Below, piece after piece: positions 25,900 through 34,539 of a stretch of 34,663 nt of DNA. The position numbers were made by a program, and so were the translations under genes. Position 1 is the stretch's first letter. Every line of letters starts with the position of its first letter. The stretch comes from Saprospiraceae bacterium (GTDB taxonomy: Bacteria > Bacteroidota > Bacteroidia > Chitinophagales > Saprospiraceae). The notes beneath the pieces were generated by a model. It had not been told where the DNA came from. It made no database searches and saw only the letters and a program-made list of their open reading frames with translations. The stretch covers positions 1-34,663 of the forward strand of contig JAGQWR010000006.1 of assembly GCA_020437105.1 (NCBI GenBank). Reading direction: 5' to 3'.

Positions 25900-28299
25900 T
25901 TAAAAAGTGTATTTAAGGTTTAAACCGCCGAAGAAATTGATTTCATTTGGTGCAGGTATATATGCATCGGGAAGTTGATTAACAAATACCATATTGTAAT
26001 ATTGGGTACCGGTTAAATTATTCGCACCGACAAAAGCATCAAATGTGAATCCTTTAATTGATCTCATGAAACCCAATTTGGCATTGAGTAAACTAAAGGG
26101 CTCGGTTTCATTTAATCCATCGGAAGTGTAGTACATGGAACTGCGGTAATTATATGTAATGTTTCCATATAATCCCGGTTTAGTATGAATGTCAATTCCT
26201 GCGTTAAATACAACAGGAGAGACACCGGCGACCGCATTTCCGGAATAATCTTCTACGATCGTGCTGTCCATGTTTGAGATGTCTTTTCCAATTTTTTCAT
26301 ACTGGAAATTCTCATATTTAAAGTCCGAATAAGTCAGGTTGGCAAAGGGGCGTACTAATTGTATGAACCCGGTTTCAGCATCTATTGCATTGTATCGGAC
26401 CAGCAGCTCTAAGCCTTTATTGTTTAGATCTCCACCATTTACCAAATAGGAATACAAGGTGGCTGTATTGGAAGGATCCTGAACAGTTTCTGTCGTGAAT
26501 TTATCCTGAAACTTCGCATTAAATACTGCCAGGGTATAAAACAAGCGGTTATTCATAAAACTACCCTTTGTACCCAATTCTATTTGGGTACCGTATTCCG
26601 GGATCAGTCCGGTATTTACTTCTCCTGTATAAGAGATTAAAATATTAGAACTAACAGGCGTTTTATACCCAGTTGAATATGCTGCATAAACCGACGCGGT
26701 TTTATTTATCGTTTTATTAATAGCAAAACTTGGGGATACCAGCGATTTGTAACTTGCCTCGTATATCGGTAGTACCTTATTGCCCGGAAAGTTGTTTGTA
26801 AGACCCCAAAGTCGGTCTTCCAGTGATACGCTCATATTACTAATACCAACACCGGCATTAACACTAATACCCAACGGTAATTTTAATGTCCATTGCGTAA
26901 AATAAGAATAGGTCGAACTGGTTAAAGCCTGATTGCTTCTGGTGCTTGTAATCACATTATATCCGCTTAAATCAGTACTATCGGCACCCATCCCGTAACT
27001 GACTGAATGGGCATTCATTCGCTGCATTTCAATGCCGGTAATTCCTGATAAAGTGATACTGCCGCCTAAGTCAAATTGTGTGTCAAAAGTGGAGCGTAAA
27101 CCTACATTTACAGGGTATTTATCCGTCCAGCCACCTGCAGAACTGTTGTCAAGCGCAATTGCCGATCCAAAAAAGGAGGTCGTATTCGATAACTGTTTGC
27201 AAAACGTATATGTATGTCCAACTCCTGCTCTAAATGTTTTCATGGCAGAGTGTGCATTATTGGCAATATACTTTGCATTTCCAGTATAGTCCAGGTTAGC
27301 GTATTGCTCGATGGTCAGCTCACCGTTCCGTTGATTATAACTATCACTATATCCCAAATAGGTCGTTAATTTTTGCTTGTCATTTAAATCGAAATCGCCC
27401 ATGAGATTTATAAAGTCTTTATGGGTTTCCGTATGCGGCATAAACCCGTCAAATTTCTGATGTCCGTAATTAACCAGTAAGGATGACCTTTCACCTCCAA
27501 TTGCCAGTCGGGTTGTTGTGCGCAACAAGCCATAACTACCAGCCATTACATCCTGGCCTATGGTTATTTTGTTGTTTTCAGCTTTTTGCGTTTGTAAATT
27601 GACTACGCCGGAGATAGCAAGTCCATAAAGCGTTCCGGAAGGGCCCTTTAGAATTTCTACATTTTCAACGGAGCCAAAATCAATATCATCCATTGCGGTA
27701 ATACCTTCGGCATCTGTAATTGGAATTCCGTTGAGGTACATTTTTAGCCCCTGGGAATCAAAATTATTACTGGCTCCTCTAAATCCAATACCATTACCAT
27801 AACCTCGGATATTGATTTGTTGGCCGGCAGATTGTGTTCTTCTACTCATATAGACCCCGGGAATATTGGTATTTATGGCATCATCCATGTAAATACCGGT
27901 ACCTCTGTTTATTTCCGTTTTCTTTAACTGAACAATAGATAAAGGTTGTTCAAGCTGAGATTTATTCGGATTTGAAATGGCTGTTATTTCAACGGCTTCG
28001 AGCTCAGTTGAAACAGGGGTAAGCATTAGAATTATTTCACTGCCACAGGTTACTTTTTTTTCTAATGATTTATACCCGATAAAGGAAACTTTCAGATCTA
28101 AGGAAGCCGAACAAGGAATGTTGAATTTTCCGGTATTATCCGTAATTGTTCCCATGTTATCACCGTATGAAAGGGTTGCGCCTTCAATGGGATTATTTGT
28201 TTGAGCGTCTAATACGCTGCCTGTAATTTGCTGTTGACACCATGCGTTTGCTGAAAACAACAGGAGTGCCATGGTAGCTATTGTTATATATGATTTCAT
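25900..28299 (-). CDS. TonB-dependent heme/siderophore receptor with carboxypeptidase-like domain
   Basis: A 799-residue outer-membrane receptor. I chose the ATG at 28297-28299 because it opens a normal signal peptide (MKSYITIATMALLLFSANAW, then CQQ); a start 45 bases upstream would add a charged, unhelpful N-terminus. Residues about 22-100 form the carboxypeptidase-like domain (ITGSVLDAQTNNPIEGATLS). The plug follows (NTNIPGVYMSRRTQSAGQQI, then GYGNGIGFRGASNNFDSQGL and VENVEILKGPSGTLYGLAIS), then a large barrel ending NFFGGLNLKYTF. The plug sequence places it with siderophore/heme receptors and not with the SusC type. Placement directly before hmuTUV points to heme or a ferric chelate as ligand. 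Confidence 0.9.
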   Translation of the reverse strand: MKSYITIATMALLLFSANAWCQQQITGSVLDAQTNNPIEGATLSYGDNMGTITDNTGKFNIPCSASLDLKVSFIGYKSLEKKVTCGSEIILMLTPVSTELEAVEITAISNPNKSQLEQPLSIVQLKKTEINRGTGIYMDDAINTNIPGVYMSRRTQSAGQQINIRGYGNGIGFRGASNNFDSQGLKMYLNGIPITDAEGITAMDDIDFGSVENVEILKGPSGTLYGLAISGVVNLQTQKAENNKITIGQDVMAGSYGLLRTTTRLAIGGERSSLLVNYGHQKFDGFMPHTETHKDFINLMGDFDLNDKQKLTTYLGYSDSYNQRNGELTIEQYANLDYTGNAKYIANNAHSAMKTFRAGVGHTYTFCKQLSNTTSFFGSAIALDNSSAGGWTDKYPVNVGLRSTFDTQFDLGGSITLSGITGIEMQRMNAHSVSYGMGADSTDLSGYNVITSTRSNQALTSSTYSYFTQWTLKLPLGISVNAGVGISNMSVSLEDRLWGLTNNFPGNKVLPIYEASYKSLVSPSFAINKTINKTASVYAAYSTGYKTPVSSNILISYTGEVNTGLIPEYGTQIELGTKGSFMNNRLFYTLAVFNAKFQDKFTTETVQDPSNTATLYSYLVNGGDLNNKGLELLVRYNAIDAETGFIQLVRPFANLTYSDFKYENFQYEKIGKDISNMDSTIVEDYSGNAVAGVSPVVFNAGIDIHTKPGLYGNITYNYRSSMYYTSDGLNETEPFSLLNAKLGFMRSIKGFTFDAFVGANNLTGTQYYNMVFVNQLPDAYIPAPNEINFFGGLNLKYTF

Positions 28300-28384
28300 G
28301 TTTTTTCGTATAAATTTTATTCTTCCCAACATGAGCGGTTTCATATTGGAATTAAAATGGAATTATTGGTGCCGATGATTAATA

Positions 28385-28411
28385 TGCCCAAAACACTATG
28401 ATTCGGGAATA
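28385..28411. repeat. diverged TATACCC-family repeat upstream of the heme receptor
   Basis: Starts TGCCCAAAACACTATG and ends ATTCGGGAATA. By eye it matches the copy at 10549-10575 at 23 of 27 positions. It lies about 86 bases upstream of the chosen receptor start, in the presumed promoter region. It is weaker than the other copies, so assignment to the family is tentative. Confidence 0.45.
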
Positions 28412-28423
28412 ATTCATTTGCCC

Positions 28424-28441
28424 CTATTGTATCGACAATAG
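28424..28441. promoter_or_regulatory. candidate operator palindrome upstream of the heme receptor
   Basis: Perfect 7-bp inverted repeat CTATTGT / ACAATAG around ATCG, with another TATTGTCAAT half-site-like stretch about 20 bases further on (28461-28470). The position, about 125 bases before the receptor ATG, fits an iron-, heme- or redox-responsive regulator site. It does not match the classic Fur box, so the regulator is not named. Confidence 0.35.
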
Positions 28442-28566
28442 ATGGAATACAGCATAACCATATTGTCAATCAATTTTAATTTCATGACAGAACAGGCCAC
28501 ACGGTATGCGCAGGCTATTAATAAGGCACAGAATGGTAGTCCGGAGGAATGTTCTTTCCGGAGGAA

Positions 28567-29097
28567 TTAAAATAATTCCGGAGGGGGCACAGGAGGCGGG
28601 TGAGAAACAGATAAGTAACTTAACTCAAATGCAGTAGGCATTTGTATTGCCTGTATAGCAAATAGATCCCAGTCGGGGAGTTGTTGGCAAAAGAGCGATT
28701 TATAAAAAGTTAATAGTCTGGACTGATTTTCTGTATGCTGCGAGTCTTTCCCTAAGGCATAGGCTAAGAGTTCATCGACCTGCTTATTTAGCCTGGTTTC
28801 CTTGTTATCCCACCAACACCAGTAGAAAGTCGTATCACCCTTGATTTCCATTTCAACGATGTCATACATTTGGCCATGGTACTCAAACTCTTTGGCGTGT
28901 TTCCATTTTAATTGGGTCTGTTTTTCTGTTTCGGTAAATTTTAAGAGAACCAGTTCTTCTTTATCGACCCCGGCCATCATTTTTCGTTTCACCTCCCTTC
29001 TTACCTGTCTTTTTTGATGTCGAAAAAGACTATATGTGGTCGCGATAGGTGCAACGAAACAGAAAAACAATAATATGACCAGGAATGTAGATTTCAA
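28567..29097 (-). CDS. small membrane-anchored protein next to the heme uptake locus
   Basis: A 176-residue protein with one N-terminal hydrophobic anchor at about 5-23 (FLVILLFFCFVAPIATTYSL), then a basic stretch (RHQKRQVRREVKRKMMAG). The soluble domain carries TQLKWKHAKEFEYHGQMYDI and GDTTFYWCWWDNKETRLN. I recall similar proteins with this WKHxxEFxYxGxMYD and YYWCWWDxxET signature beside TonB receptor genes in other Bacteroidetes, without a known function. The C-terminal tail is proline-rich (SHPPPVPPPELF). It is oriented with the receptor gene and 267 bases upstream of it. A role in metal or heme acquisition is a context guess. Confidence 0.65.
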   Translation of the reverse strand: MKSTFLVILLFFCFVAPIATTYSLFRHQKRQVRREVKRKMMAGVDKEELVLLKFTETEKQTQLKWKHAKEFEYHGQMYDIVEMEIKGDTTFYWCWWDNKETRLNKQVDELLAYALGKDSQHTENQSRLLTFYKSLFCQQLPDWDLFAIQAIQMPTAFELSYLSVSHPPPVPPPELF

Positions 29098-29360
29098 ACA
29101 GTGGCGTCTGTGTAAGTCATTATCAATGAGTCAGGATCCTAAGCCATAACACGATCCCTGCAATGCCCAATGAATTGGTAAAAGGGCATCTTCTCAGCCG
29201 TTCTCTTGTTGTGGTTTGGGATAAGCAAGGTACGGGCTTTTGAGAATAAAAAACAAATAGGAAGGGAAAAATAAGACAGGTGGTGCTTGATAATGGCCCA
29301 GGGGGAGAGTGCCAATTTCAATTGGTGTCCATTCCCAATCCTGCCCGGCGGGTAAATACT

Positions 29361-29906
29361 TTACTTCGGTTCTACCTCATACCAAATACACTGTTCATAT
29401 TCAGGATAGTCCTTCAGCTTGGGGTGATTGAATGTCCCTTTTTTAAGCATGCCTATTTTTTGCATCACATTTTCTGATTTGGTATTGTTTATGGTGCATG
29501 TTGAAATTATCTTTTTGAGTTTTAACTCATTGAAAGCAAATTCCAGGCATCTCTGTGCGCCTTCCGTTGCGTATCCTTTGCCCCATGCCGTTTTTTTTAA
29601 ACGCCAGCCAATGTCAATAGCCGGTGTGCATACCGATTCATAGTCCTGGTAAGCAAGTCCGATAAATCCAATTAATTCGCCGGTTTCCAAAATTTCTGTT
29701 GCAAAGTAATTGTATCCTTTTTCGGCATAGTGTTTTTGGAGGCGTTCAATAAATTCGGATGTTTCCTGTAGTGTCAATGCTTTTGGGAAATGCTCCATGA
29801 CAGCTGGATCGGAATTAATTTCGGCAAATTCAGGAAGGTCAGAACTTCTCCAATTTCGGAAGCCAAGTCTTTCGGATTTGAAAATGTAATTGTCAGAGCC
29901 AGGCAT
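29361..29906 (-). CDS. GNAT-family N-acetyltransferase (RimJ/RimL-like)
   Basis: A 181-residue cytoplasmic acetyltransferase of the GNAT fold. It begins with the substrate-recognition strand YIFKSERLGFRNWRSSDLPE. It has the acetyl-CoA pyrophosphate loop around KKTAWGKGYATEGAQRCLEF and the alpha4 region NNTKSENVMQKIGMLKKGTF typical of RimJ/RimL and spermidine-type acetyltransferases. The acceptor, a protein N-terminus or a small amine, cannot be predicted. Its ATG overlaps the stop of the upstream NYN-domain gene as TAATG, so translation is coupled to it. Confidence 0.88.
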   Translation of the reverse strand: MPGSDNYIFKSERLGFRNWRSSDLPEFAEINSDPAVMEHFPKALTLQETSEFIERLQKHYAEKGYNYFATEILETGELIGFIGLAYQDYESVCTPAIDIGWRLKKTAWGKGYATEGAQRCLEFAFNELKLKKIISTCTINNTKSENVMQKIGMLKKGTFNHPKLKDYPEYEQCIWYEVEPK

Positions 29907-30652
29907 TATTTATTTTTCAGGTATATGTGTCGAATATTATTTTCACCGGTTTCTTTTACTTCAATTTGAAATTCGCCTATACTTTTTATCAGTGGATATA
30001 ATTTTGGAAAGCCGTAATTTCTGGAATCGAAATCTGTCTTTTTCTTAATAATGAAGTTGCCTAATGTCCCCAGGAAGGCCCAGCCGCTTTCGTCTGAAAT
30101 CTCATCAATACTATCTTTTATCAGGTTTACCAGTTCCTTGTCAATTTTACTTACTGAAGAAGAGGCTGTTTTAGATTTACTTTGTTTGTTGGATTTTTCA
30201 ACAGAACCAGATTTTTGTTCCTTTTTTAGAATTTCGATATAAACGAATTTATCACAGGCCGTAATAAAAGGCCGGGGTGTTTTCTTTTCCCCTATTCCAA
30301 TAACCAGCATTGCAGCTTCGCGTAAGCGGGTAGCCAGCCTGGTGAAGTCGCTGTCACTTGAAACAATACAAAATCCATCTACTTTTTTCGAATAGAGCAA
30401 ATCCATCGCATCAATGATAAGGGCACTGTCACTTGAATTTTTCCCGGTTGTATAACTGTATTGTTGAATTGGGGTAATAGCGTTTTCAAGTAAAACATTT
30501 TTCCATCCGGAGACCGTTGGTTTTGTCCAGTCAGCATATATGCGCCGGATTGTCGGGTTGCCGTATTTAGCAATTTCATCAAGCATCTCTTTTATGTAGG
30601 CATACGGAACATTGTCTGCGTCAATGAGTACGGCAAGTTTTTTATCTTTCAT
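29906..30652 (-). CDS. NYN-domain (LabA/PIN-like) nuclease with C-terminal OST-HTH/LOTUS domain
   Basis: A 248-residue cytosolic protein. The N-terminal NYN domain has the metal-binding acids of the PIN-like fold: Asp11 and Asp13 in LAVLIDADNV, Asp75 in KNSSDSALIIDAMD, with Asp81 and Asp84, and Asp100/Asp102 in IVSSDSDFTRLATRL. A Lys/Ser-rich linker (about 143-165) joins it to an OST-HTH/LOTUS domain at about 168-248 (IDEISDESGWAFLGTLGNFI, then FDSRNYGFPKLYPLIKSIGE), a winged helix that binds RNA, typically G-rich or structured. Such two-domain proteins are thought to be RNases. It is followed directly by the GNAT gene through a TAATG overlap. The RNA target is unknown. Confidence 0.9.
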   Translation of the reverse strand: MKDKKLAVLIDADNVPYAYIKEMLDEIAKYGNPTIRRIYADWTKPTVSGWKNVLLENAITPIQQYSYTTGKNSSDSALIIDAMDLLYSKKVDGFCIVSSDSDFTRLATRLREAAMLVIGIGEKKTPRPFITACDKFVYIEILKKEQKSGSVEKSNKQSKSKTASSSVSKIDKELVNLIKDSIDEISDESGWAFLGTLGNFIIKKKTDFDSRNYGFPKLYPLIKSIGEFQIEVKETGENNIRHIYLKNK

Positions 30653-30713
30653 AGTAGTTTATTAATTATGGTCAGCAATCCAGACTTTGCGGAGATTGTC
30701 TTTATTTATGTTA

Positions 30714-30870
30714 TTAATCCTCAATTGCTTCAATTCCTTGTTGCTTAAGTTGCTCCAGCTTGTCTTACATTGCTTTTAGTTGCTCAGGTGCATGGCCTTG
30801 CCATTCTGTAATCTCACCAATGACTCTAAAAGGATACAGCGCACAGTATGACTTTGTCCCCTTTGCTTCG
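30714..30870 (-). pseudogene. broken C-terminal remnant of an unidentified gene downstream of the S41 peptidase
   Basis: In one minus-strand frame this segment reads GTKSYCALYPFRVIGEITEW, then QGHAPEQLKAM, a single TAA at 30765-30767, then DKLEQLKQQGIEAIED and a final TAA at 30714-30716. The part after the internal stop is as protein-like as the part before it, and the stop could be one C-to-T change from CAA (Gln). No proper start precedes it; upstream, the frame runs into the peptidase gene. I read it as the 3' end of a gene whose 5' part was replaced. Family not recognised. Confidence 0.45.
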
Positions 30871-30876
30871 ATAGTT

Positions 30877-31887
30877 TTATTTTTCCTCGAGCCATTCAAT
30901 CGCTGTGTTAAAGCATTCATCGCTAAGAGACATTGGTTCTTCCACAAAAGGCATTTCTACGTCTACACCAACATATTTATCATAAATGACCTGATTTCTG
31001 TCTTTGTAATAACTTACCGAAATAGTCATTGCGGTGGATTCATTAATTATATGCCAATCGGTCACCGTAATCATTCCCAATGTCTTTTGCCCAAAAAATT
31101 TAGTATTATCTCTTCCCTTAAATATAACGGCAAGAGCTTCACCTGAACTTGCGGTGTATGAACTTGTCAGGACGGCAACTTTTGAATTGTCGTCTGTGTC
31201 GCAACTGTCTGTCAACTCGATCGAAAAATCATCGTAATAAAAATTATTATTCTCCACGCGCCAGATCGAACTCTCATTTTCAGTTAACCCTTTTGATCCA
31301 CCAACTTCTCCGTTGCCAATTATTAACGCAATTCCTTCTGCCATTGGATGCATATTTCCTCCTCCGTTGTATCTTAAATCAACAACCCATTTTTCTGCTC
31401 CTTCCTTTAATAATCGACACACTTCTTTTTGAATTTCATAAGCCATTTTTTCATTGTCGCCCATTGGCAGTCCCACAATTCTAATATAGCCTATGTTATC
31501 TTTCAGCATTTCTGCATGAAACGGGTAGACTTGTCCCATTTGTATATTATTGTAAATGTCGGGCCTTATAGGTGCCAGGTGTGCTTTTGGCGTTCTATTG
31601 TGGTAGTAGGCAAGTATTTGATTGTTGTGAAAAACGCGCCCATGTTCATCCCCTAATGATTTTAACATGTATGAAAGCGCCGGCTCTAAATCAGCAACCG
31701 TTTCGGCATCTTTAGCAAGCTCATGGATGGCAGGCTTCAAAGTGTCCCAATCAACTTTGTTTCTATATAGTGAAGCTTCTTCGGCGTGATTAATAATTTG
31801 TTCTAAGGTGTTTTGAATGGCACTATTTTCTTGCCCATAAGAGACAACCGTTATCATTAAGAATATGCCAATAATACAGTTATTCAT
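30877..31887 (-). CDS. secreted S41-family (tail-specific/C-terminal processing) serine peptidase
   Basis: A 336-residue exported peptidase. A signal peptide (MNNCIIGIFLMITVVSYGQ) is followed by an S41 core. The strand with KWVVDLRYNGGGNMHPM at about 166-182 is the family's DLRxNxGG motif. The nucleophile region is VAVLTSSYTASSGEALAVIF, with the catalytic serine at 247 or 248. GQKTLGMITVTDWHI follows as in the family. There is no PDZ domain, so it is a compact variant acting in the periplasm or at the surface, perhaps in protein or peptide processing. It ends seven bases before a broken gene remnant, a sign of past rearrangement here. The substrate is unknown. Confidence 0.85.
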   Translation of the reverse strand: MNNCIIGIFLMITVVSYGQENSAIQNTLEQIINHAEEASLYRNKVDWDTLKPAIHELAKDAETVADLEPALSYMLKSLGDEHGRVFHNNQILAYYHNRTPKAHLAPIRPDIYNNIQMGQVYPFHAEMLKDNIGYIRIVGLPMGDNEKMAYEIQKEVCRLLKEGAEKWVVDLRYNGGGNMHPMAEGIALIIGNGEVGGSKGLTENESSIWRVENNNFYYDDFSIELTDSCDTDDNSKVAVLTSSYTASSGEALAVIFKGRDNTKFFGQKTLGMITVTDWHIINESTAMTISVSYYKDRNQVIYDKYVGVDVEMPFVEEPMSLSDECFNTAIEWLEEK

Positions 31888-32026
31888 AGTAGTTATTTTT
31901 TGGCTAGTGGACTAACCCGTAAGTTGTAACAAAGCACAGTGCAAAAGATACAAGGCTTCCGCGATATTTTGTTTTGGTTGATCCAGAATTCGCTTATGTA
32001 TATTTATTACTTTCAATTTGTTCCCA

Positions 32027-33673
32027 TTAGTTTATCTTCTCAAATAAAATATTTTTGACGGTACCTTCCGCAGCTACTTCAAAAGAAATGATTTCTCTGT
32101 TATTATTTCTTCTAAATGAATACTTCGTTCTTCTGTTTGCACCGAAAACATCAGTTGCCCCTTCATTAAGAACTATATTATTGTTGTTAGGGTAGTTTAA
32201 CACTAATTGATTATCTACGACATTTAGCGAATAGGTTACATCAAGTTCTTTGGAATAATAGCTGCCAGTATATGCGTCTAAATGTTGATTTGGATTTTCC
32301 TCAAGTTGAATTCTTTCGAAATAAAAAATTGCTCCTCCAAAATCTACTTGTAGATTAGATTCAGACTCTTCCATTGAAGTGAATGAATAGGTTATGGACG
32401 GATTGTCGATTCTGGAAAACACAGTTCGATTTTCAGGAATTAGTGGGGTGGCATCTCTACCGAAACTGCTTAAGGCCTTCAGTGTATCATTTTCGATAAA
32501 AATAGTCAGACGCAAATCACTGTTTAATTCCTGGTAGATTCCAATGATCGGATTTAATTGTTTTGCGGAAGGGTAGTGGGCTGTTTTTTCTTTATCCGTT
32601 TTAGCTGGTTCACTAACAAATAGATCCAAAATCTTGTATGAGACATTTACCGCATTTATATGTTCAGAGTTTGAATAGACGATAATCCCTAAATTTAGGT
32701 CAGGAACGCAGATGAATTGGGAACGCATACCTAAATCACGTCCACTGTGATTAAAAGTAGTATAACCTTTGTAAGGTGAGACAAACATTCCTCTTCCATG
32801 TTTCATGGGTTCGCCATTAATCAAACTGTCAAGCTGTGTTATAAATTCTTTTAAGAAGGAGAATTTATGTGCCGGGTTTAAAAACACTTGTGACCATTTT
32901 GCTAAATCTGCAATAGTACTCCCCATGCCTCCAGCTCCAACGCAAAGTGTCAGCGTTTTAGGTTGTTTGTATTTTTCGCCAGATTTGTAATACGGAAAAG
33001 CTCGATTCTCAATGATTTCTTCGAGATCGCTACGGTAAAAGGTGTGTTCCATATTAAGTGGAACAAAAAGTTCTCGGTTGGCAAATTCACGAATCCCAAC
33101 TTCTGAAACTCTTTCAACTATTAATGCAAGTAAAACATAGTTTGTATTCGAGTAAAGCATTTTCTCTCCGGGCAGATTATTAACGCCTTCCTGCCTGAAC
33201 ATAAGTTCATCAATCATTTTATTTGTATACCCCTGGTGCGCATAATCAAATCCTTTTAAGTCCAGGAGGACATTGTGGTTTCTGATTCCACTTGTGTGAT
33301 TTAGCAAATGTTTAATTCGAATAGTATCGCCGTAAAATGCCATTTCCGGGATATACTTTCTTATATCGTCATTTACCGATAATTTTCCCTGCTTTTCCAG
33401 AATCCCAATACAAGCAGCGGTAAATTGCTTTGTGACTGAGGCAAGTCCAAATACCGTTGTATCATTAAATGGTAGCTTGTATTCTAAATTCATACATCCC
33501 CGACTGTTATGATAAATGATTTGACCGTCCTTTACTACCCCAACGGTTAGACCAGGTTCGGAGTCATTCGGAAATTCGCTAATCAATAAGGAATCAATGG
33601 TCTTGTTTAAGTCGTTTTGTCCATAAAGCTGAATGCTCGTAATAATAAGAATAAGGAACAGGGAGATTTTCAT
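32027..33673 (-). CDS. secreted beta-lactamase-fold serine hydrolase with C-terminal beta-barrel domain
   Basis: A 548-residue exported hydrolase. The signal peptide is MKISLFLILIITSIQLYGQ. The catalytic motifs of the class C beta-lactamase/penicillin-binding fold are intact: SVTK at residues 79-82, YSN at 174-176, and HSG at 309-311. After the catalytic domain, about 370-548 is an additional beta-rich, lipocalin-like domain (LDAYTGSYYSKELDVTYSLN, then NIVLNEGATDVF) seen in many Bacteroidetes members. These proteins usually act as esterases or peptidases rather than in antibiotic resistance. It shares only the catalytic fold with the hydrolase at 13287-14540, not the extra domain. Confidence 0.88.
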   Translation of the reverse strand: MKISLFLILIITSIQLYGQNDLNKTIDSLLISEFPNDSEPGLTVGVVKDGQIIYHNSRGCMNLEYKLPFNDTTVFGLASVTKQFTAACIGILEKQGKLSVNDDIRKYIPEMAFYGDTIRIKHLLNHTSGIRNHNVLLDLKGFDYAHQGYTNKMIDELMFRQEGVNNLPGEKMLYSNTNYVLLALIVERVSEVGIREFANRELFVPLNMEHTFYRSDLEEIIENRAFPYYKSGEKYKQPKTLTLCVGAGGMGSTIADLAKWSQVFLNPAHKFSFLKEFITQLDSLINGEPMKHGRGMFVSPYKGYTTFNHSGRDLGMRSQFICVPDLNLGIIVYSNSEHINAVNVSYKILDLFVSEPAKTDKEKTAHYPSAKQLNPIIGIYQELNSDLRLTIFIENDTLKALSSFGRDATPLIPENRTVFSRIDNPSITYSFTSMEESESNLQVDFGGAIFYFERIQLEENPNQHLDAYTGSYYSKELDVTYSLNVVDNQLVLNYPNNNNIVLNEGATDVFGANRRTKYSFRRNNNREIISFEVAAEGTVKNILFEKIN

Positions 33674-33730
33674 ATTTTCTTTTGTGAATTATTTTTTTAA
33701 ACATAGCTAAATGAACTCCTCTGCCAAAAC

Positions 33731-34501
33731 TTACTTATGCTGACTGTATAACCATTCCATCATCATCAAGTCGCTGTAGGCAGCAATCCAGGAAAAATGC
33801 CCGGCTTCAGGATATTGGGTGTAGCCCGGATGTGCTCCAGCTTTAGTCAGGGCTACAAGCATATTTTGAGATAAAACAGGATTTACAGCCCCATCCAGTG
33901 CTCCATGAAAAATCCAGATTGGAATATGTGCAATTGATGCTGCTTTAGACACATCCCCTCCACCACAAACAGGTACGGCGGCAGCAAACAAGTCCGGGTA
34001 CCTTGAAATAGCATCAAATGTGCCGAATCCCCCCATCGAAAGACCTGTAATATAAATACGATTGGTGTCAACAGGCAGGTTTTGGATAGATTGGTCAATG
34101 AGTTCCATTAACAGCTTCATCGGTTCGGTTGGTGCCGGCTGAAGAGACATGTCTTCGTAAGAAAAGTTTCCCCAGCTCATCCCTGCCGGGCATTGGGGCG
34201 CAATAACGATGGATGGATGCATTTTCATGATTTGGTCTGAAGCAAAATTCAAAACGCCCCATTTTAATTGAGCTTCATTGTCGTCGCCCCGTTCTCCCGA
34301 ACCATGTAAAAAGATTACCAGGGGGTATTTGCTTACAGGATCATAATCGGAAACAAGTTGTCTGTAATTTAATGTGTCCCCATTGGCATTGCTGTATTTT
34401 TCATAACTAAAAAGGGATGCTTGTGAAAATGCGTTGCTTGTACTTCCGAAACAAAAAAGTACGATGAATAAAGCAGGTAGTGTGGAGGTTATTGATTTCA
34501 T
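33731..34501 (-). CDS. secreted alpha/beta hydrolase (predicted peptidase/esterase, PHB-depolymerase-like)
   Basis: A 256-residue exported alpha/beta hydrolase. The signal peptide is MKSITSTLPALFIVLFCFGS, with cleavage at about SNAFSQ. The oxyanion region is VIFLHGSGERGDDN at about 62-75, the nucleophile elbow ITGLSMGGFG has Ser155, the acid is Asp203 in HGALDGAVNP, and the base is His235 in EAGHFSW. The overall pattern matches the 'predicted peptidase' group of polyhydroxybutyrate depolymerase/acyl-esterase-like proteins. Substrate unknown; a secreted polysaccharide or polyester esterase is plausible. It is a single gene, minus strand, with the truncated repeat element behind its start. Confidence 0.85.
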   Translation of the reverse strand: MKSITSTLPALFIVLFCFGSTSNAFSQASLFSYEKYSNANGDTLNYRQLVSDYDPVSKYPLVIFLHGSGERGDDNEAQLKWGVLNFASDQIMKMHPSIVIAPQCPAGMSWGNFSYEDMSLQPAPTEPMKLLMELIDQSIQNLPVDTNRIYITGLSMGGFGTFDAISRYPDLFAAAVPVCGGGDVSKAASIAHIPIWIFHGALDGAVNPVLSQNMLVALTKAGAHPGYTQYPEAGHFSWIAAYSDLMMMEWLYSQHK

Positions 34502-34539
34502 TTTATTAATTGAATTATAAAACCCAGGATTGCTATTGT

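Noticed and set aside
26570..26591. Palindrome-like TACCCAATTC...TTTGGGTA resembling the dispersed repeat
   Set aside because: It lies inside the heme receptor coding region and encodes ordinary barrel residues; the loop and flanks do not match the repeat family.
28484..28570. 28-codon open frame (MTEQATRYAQAINKAQNGSP...) upstream of the heme receptor, with CCGGAGGAAT repeats at its 3' end (28541-28550, 28558-28567, and a variant at 28578)
   Set aside because: Too short, no ribosome site before it, overlaps the stop of the opposite gene; the repeats are curious but could be chance.
28563..28579. Perfect hairpin GGAATTA-AAA-TAATTCC over the stop codon of the small anchored protein gene
   Set aside because: No T-tract follows, so not a convincing terminator; reported only here.
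29139..29321. 60-aa minus-strand open frame in the gap before the anchored-protein gene
   Set aside because: No recognisable features and no supporting context; the 263-bp gap 29098-29360 shows nothing else I can support.
30760..31146. 128-aa plus-strand open frame
   Set aside because: It is antisense to the S41 peptidase gene and to the broken tail, and has no family character.
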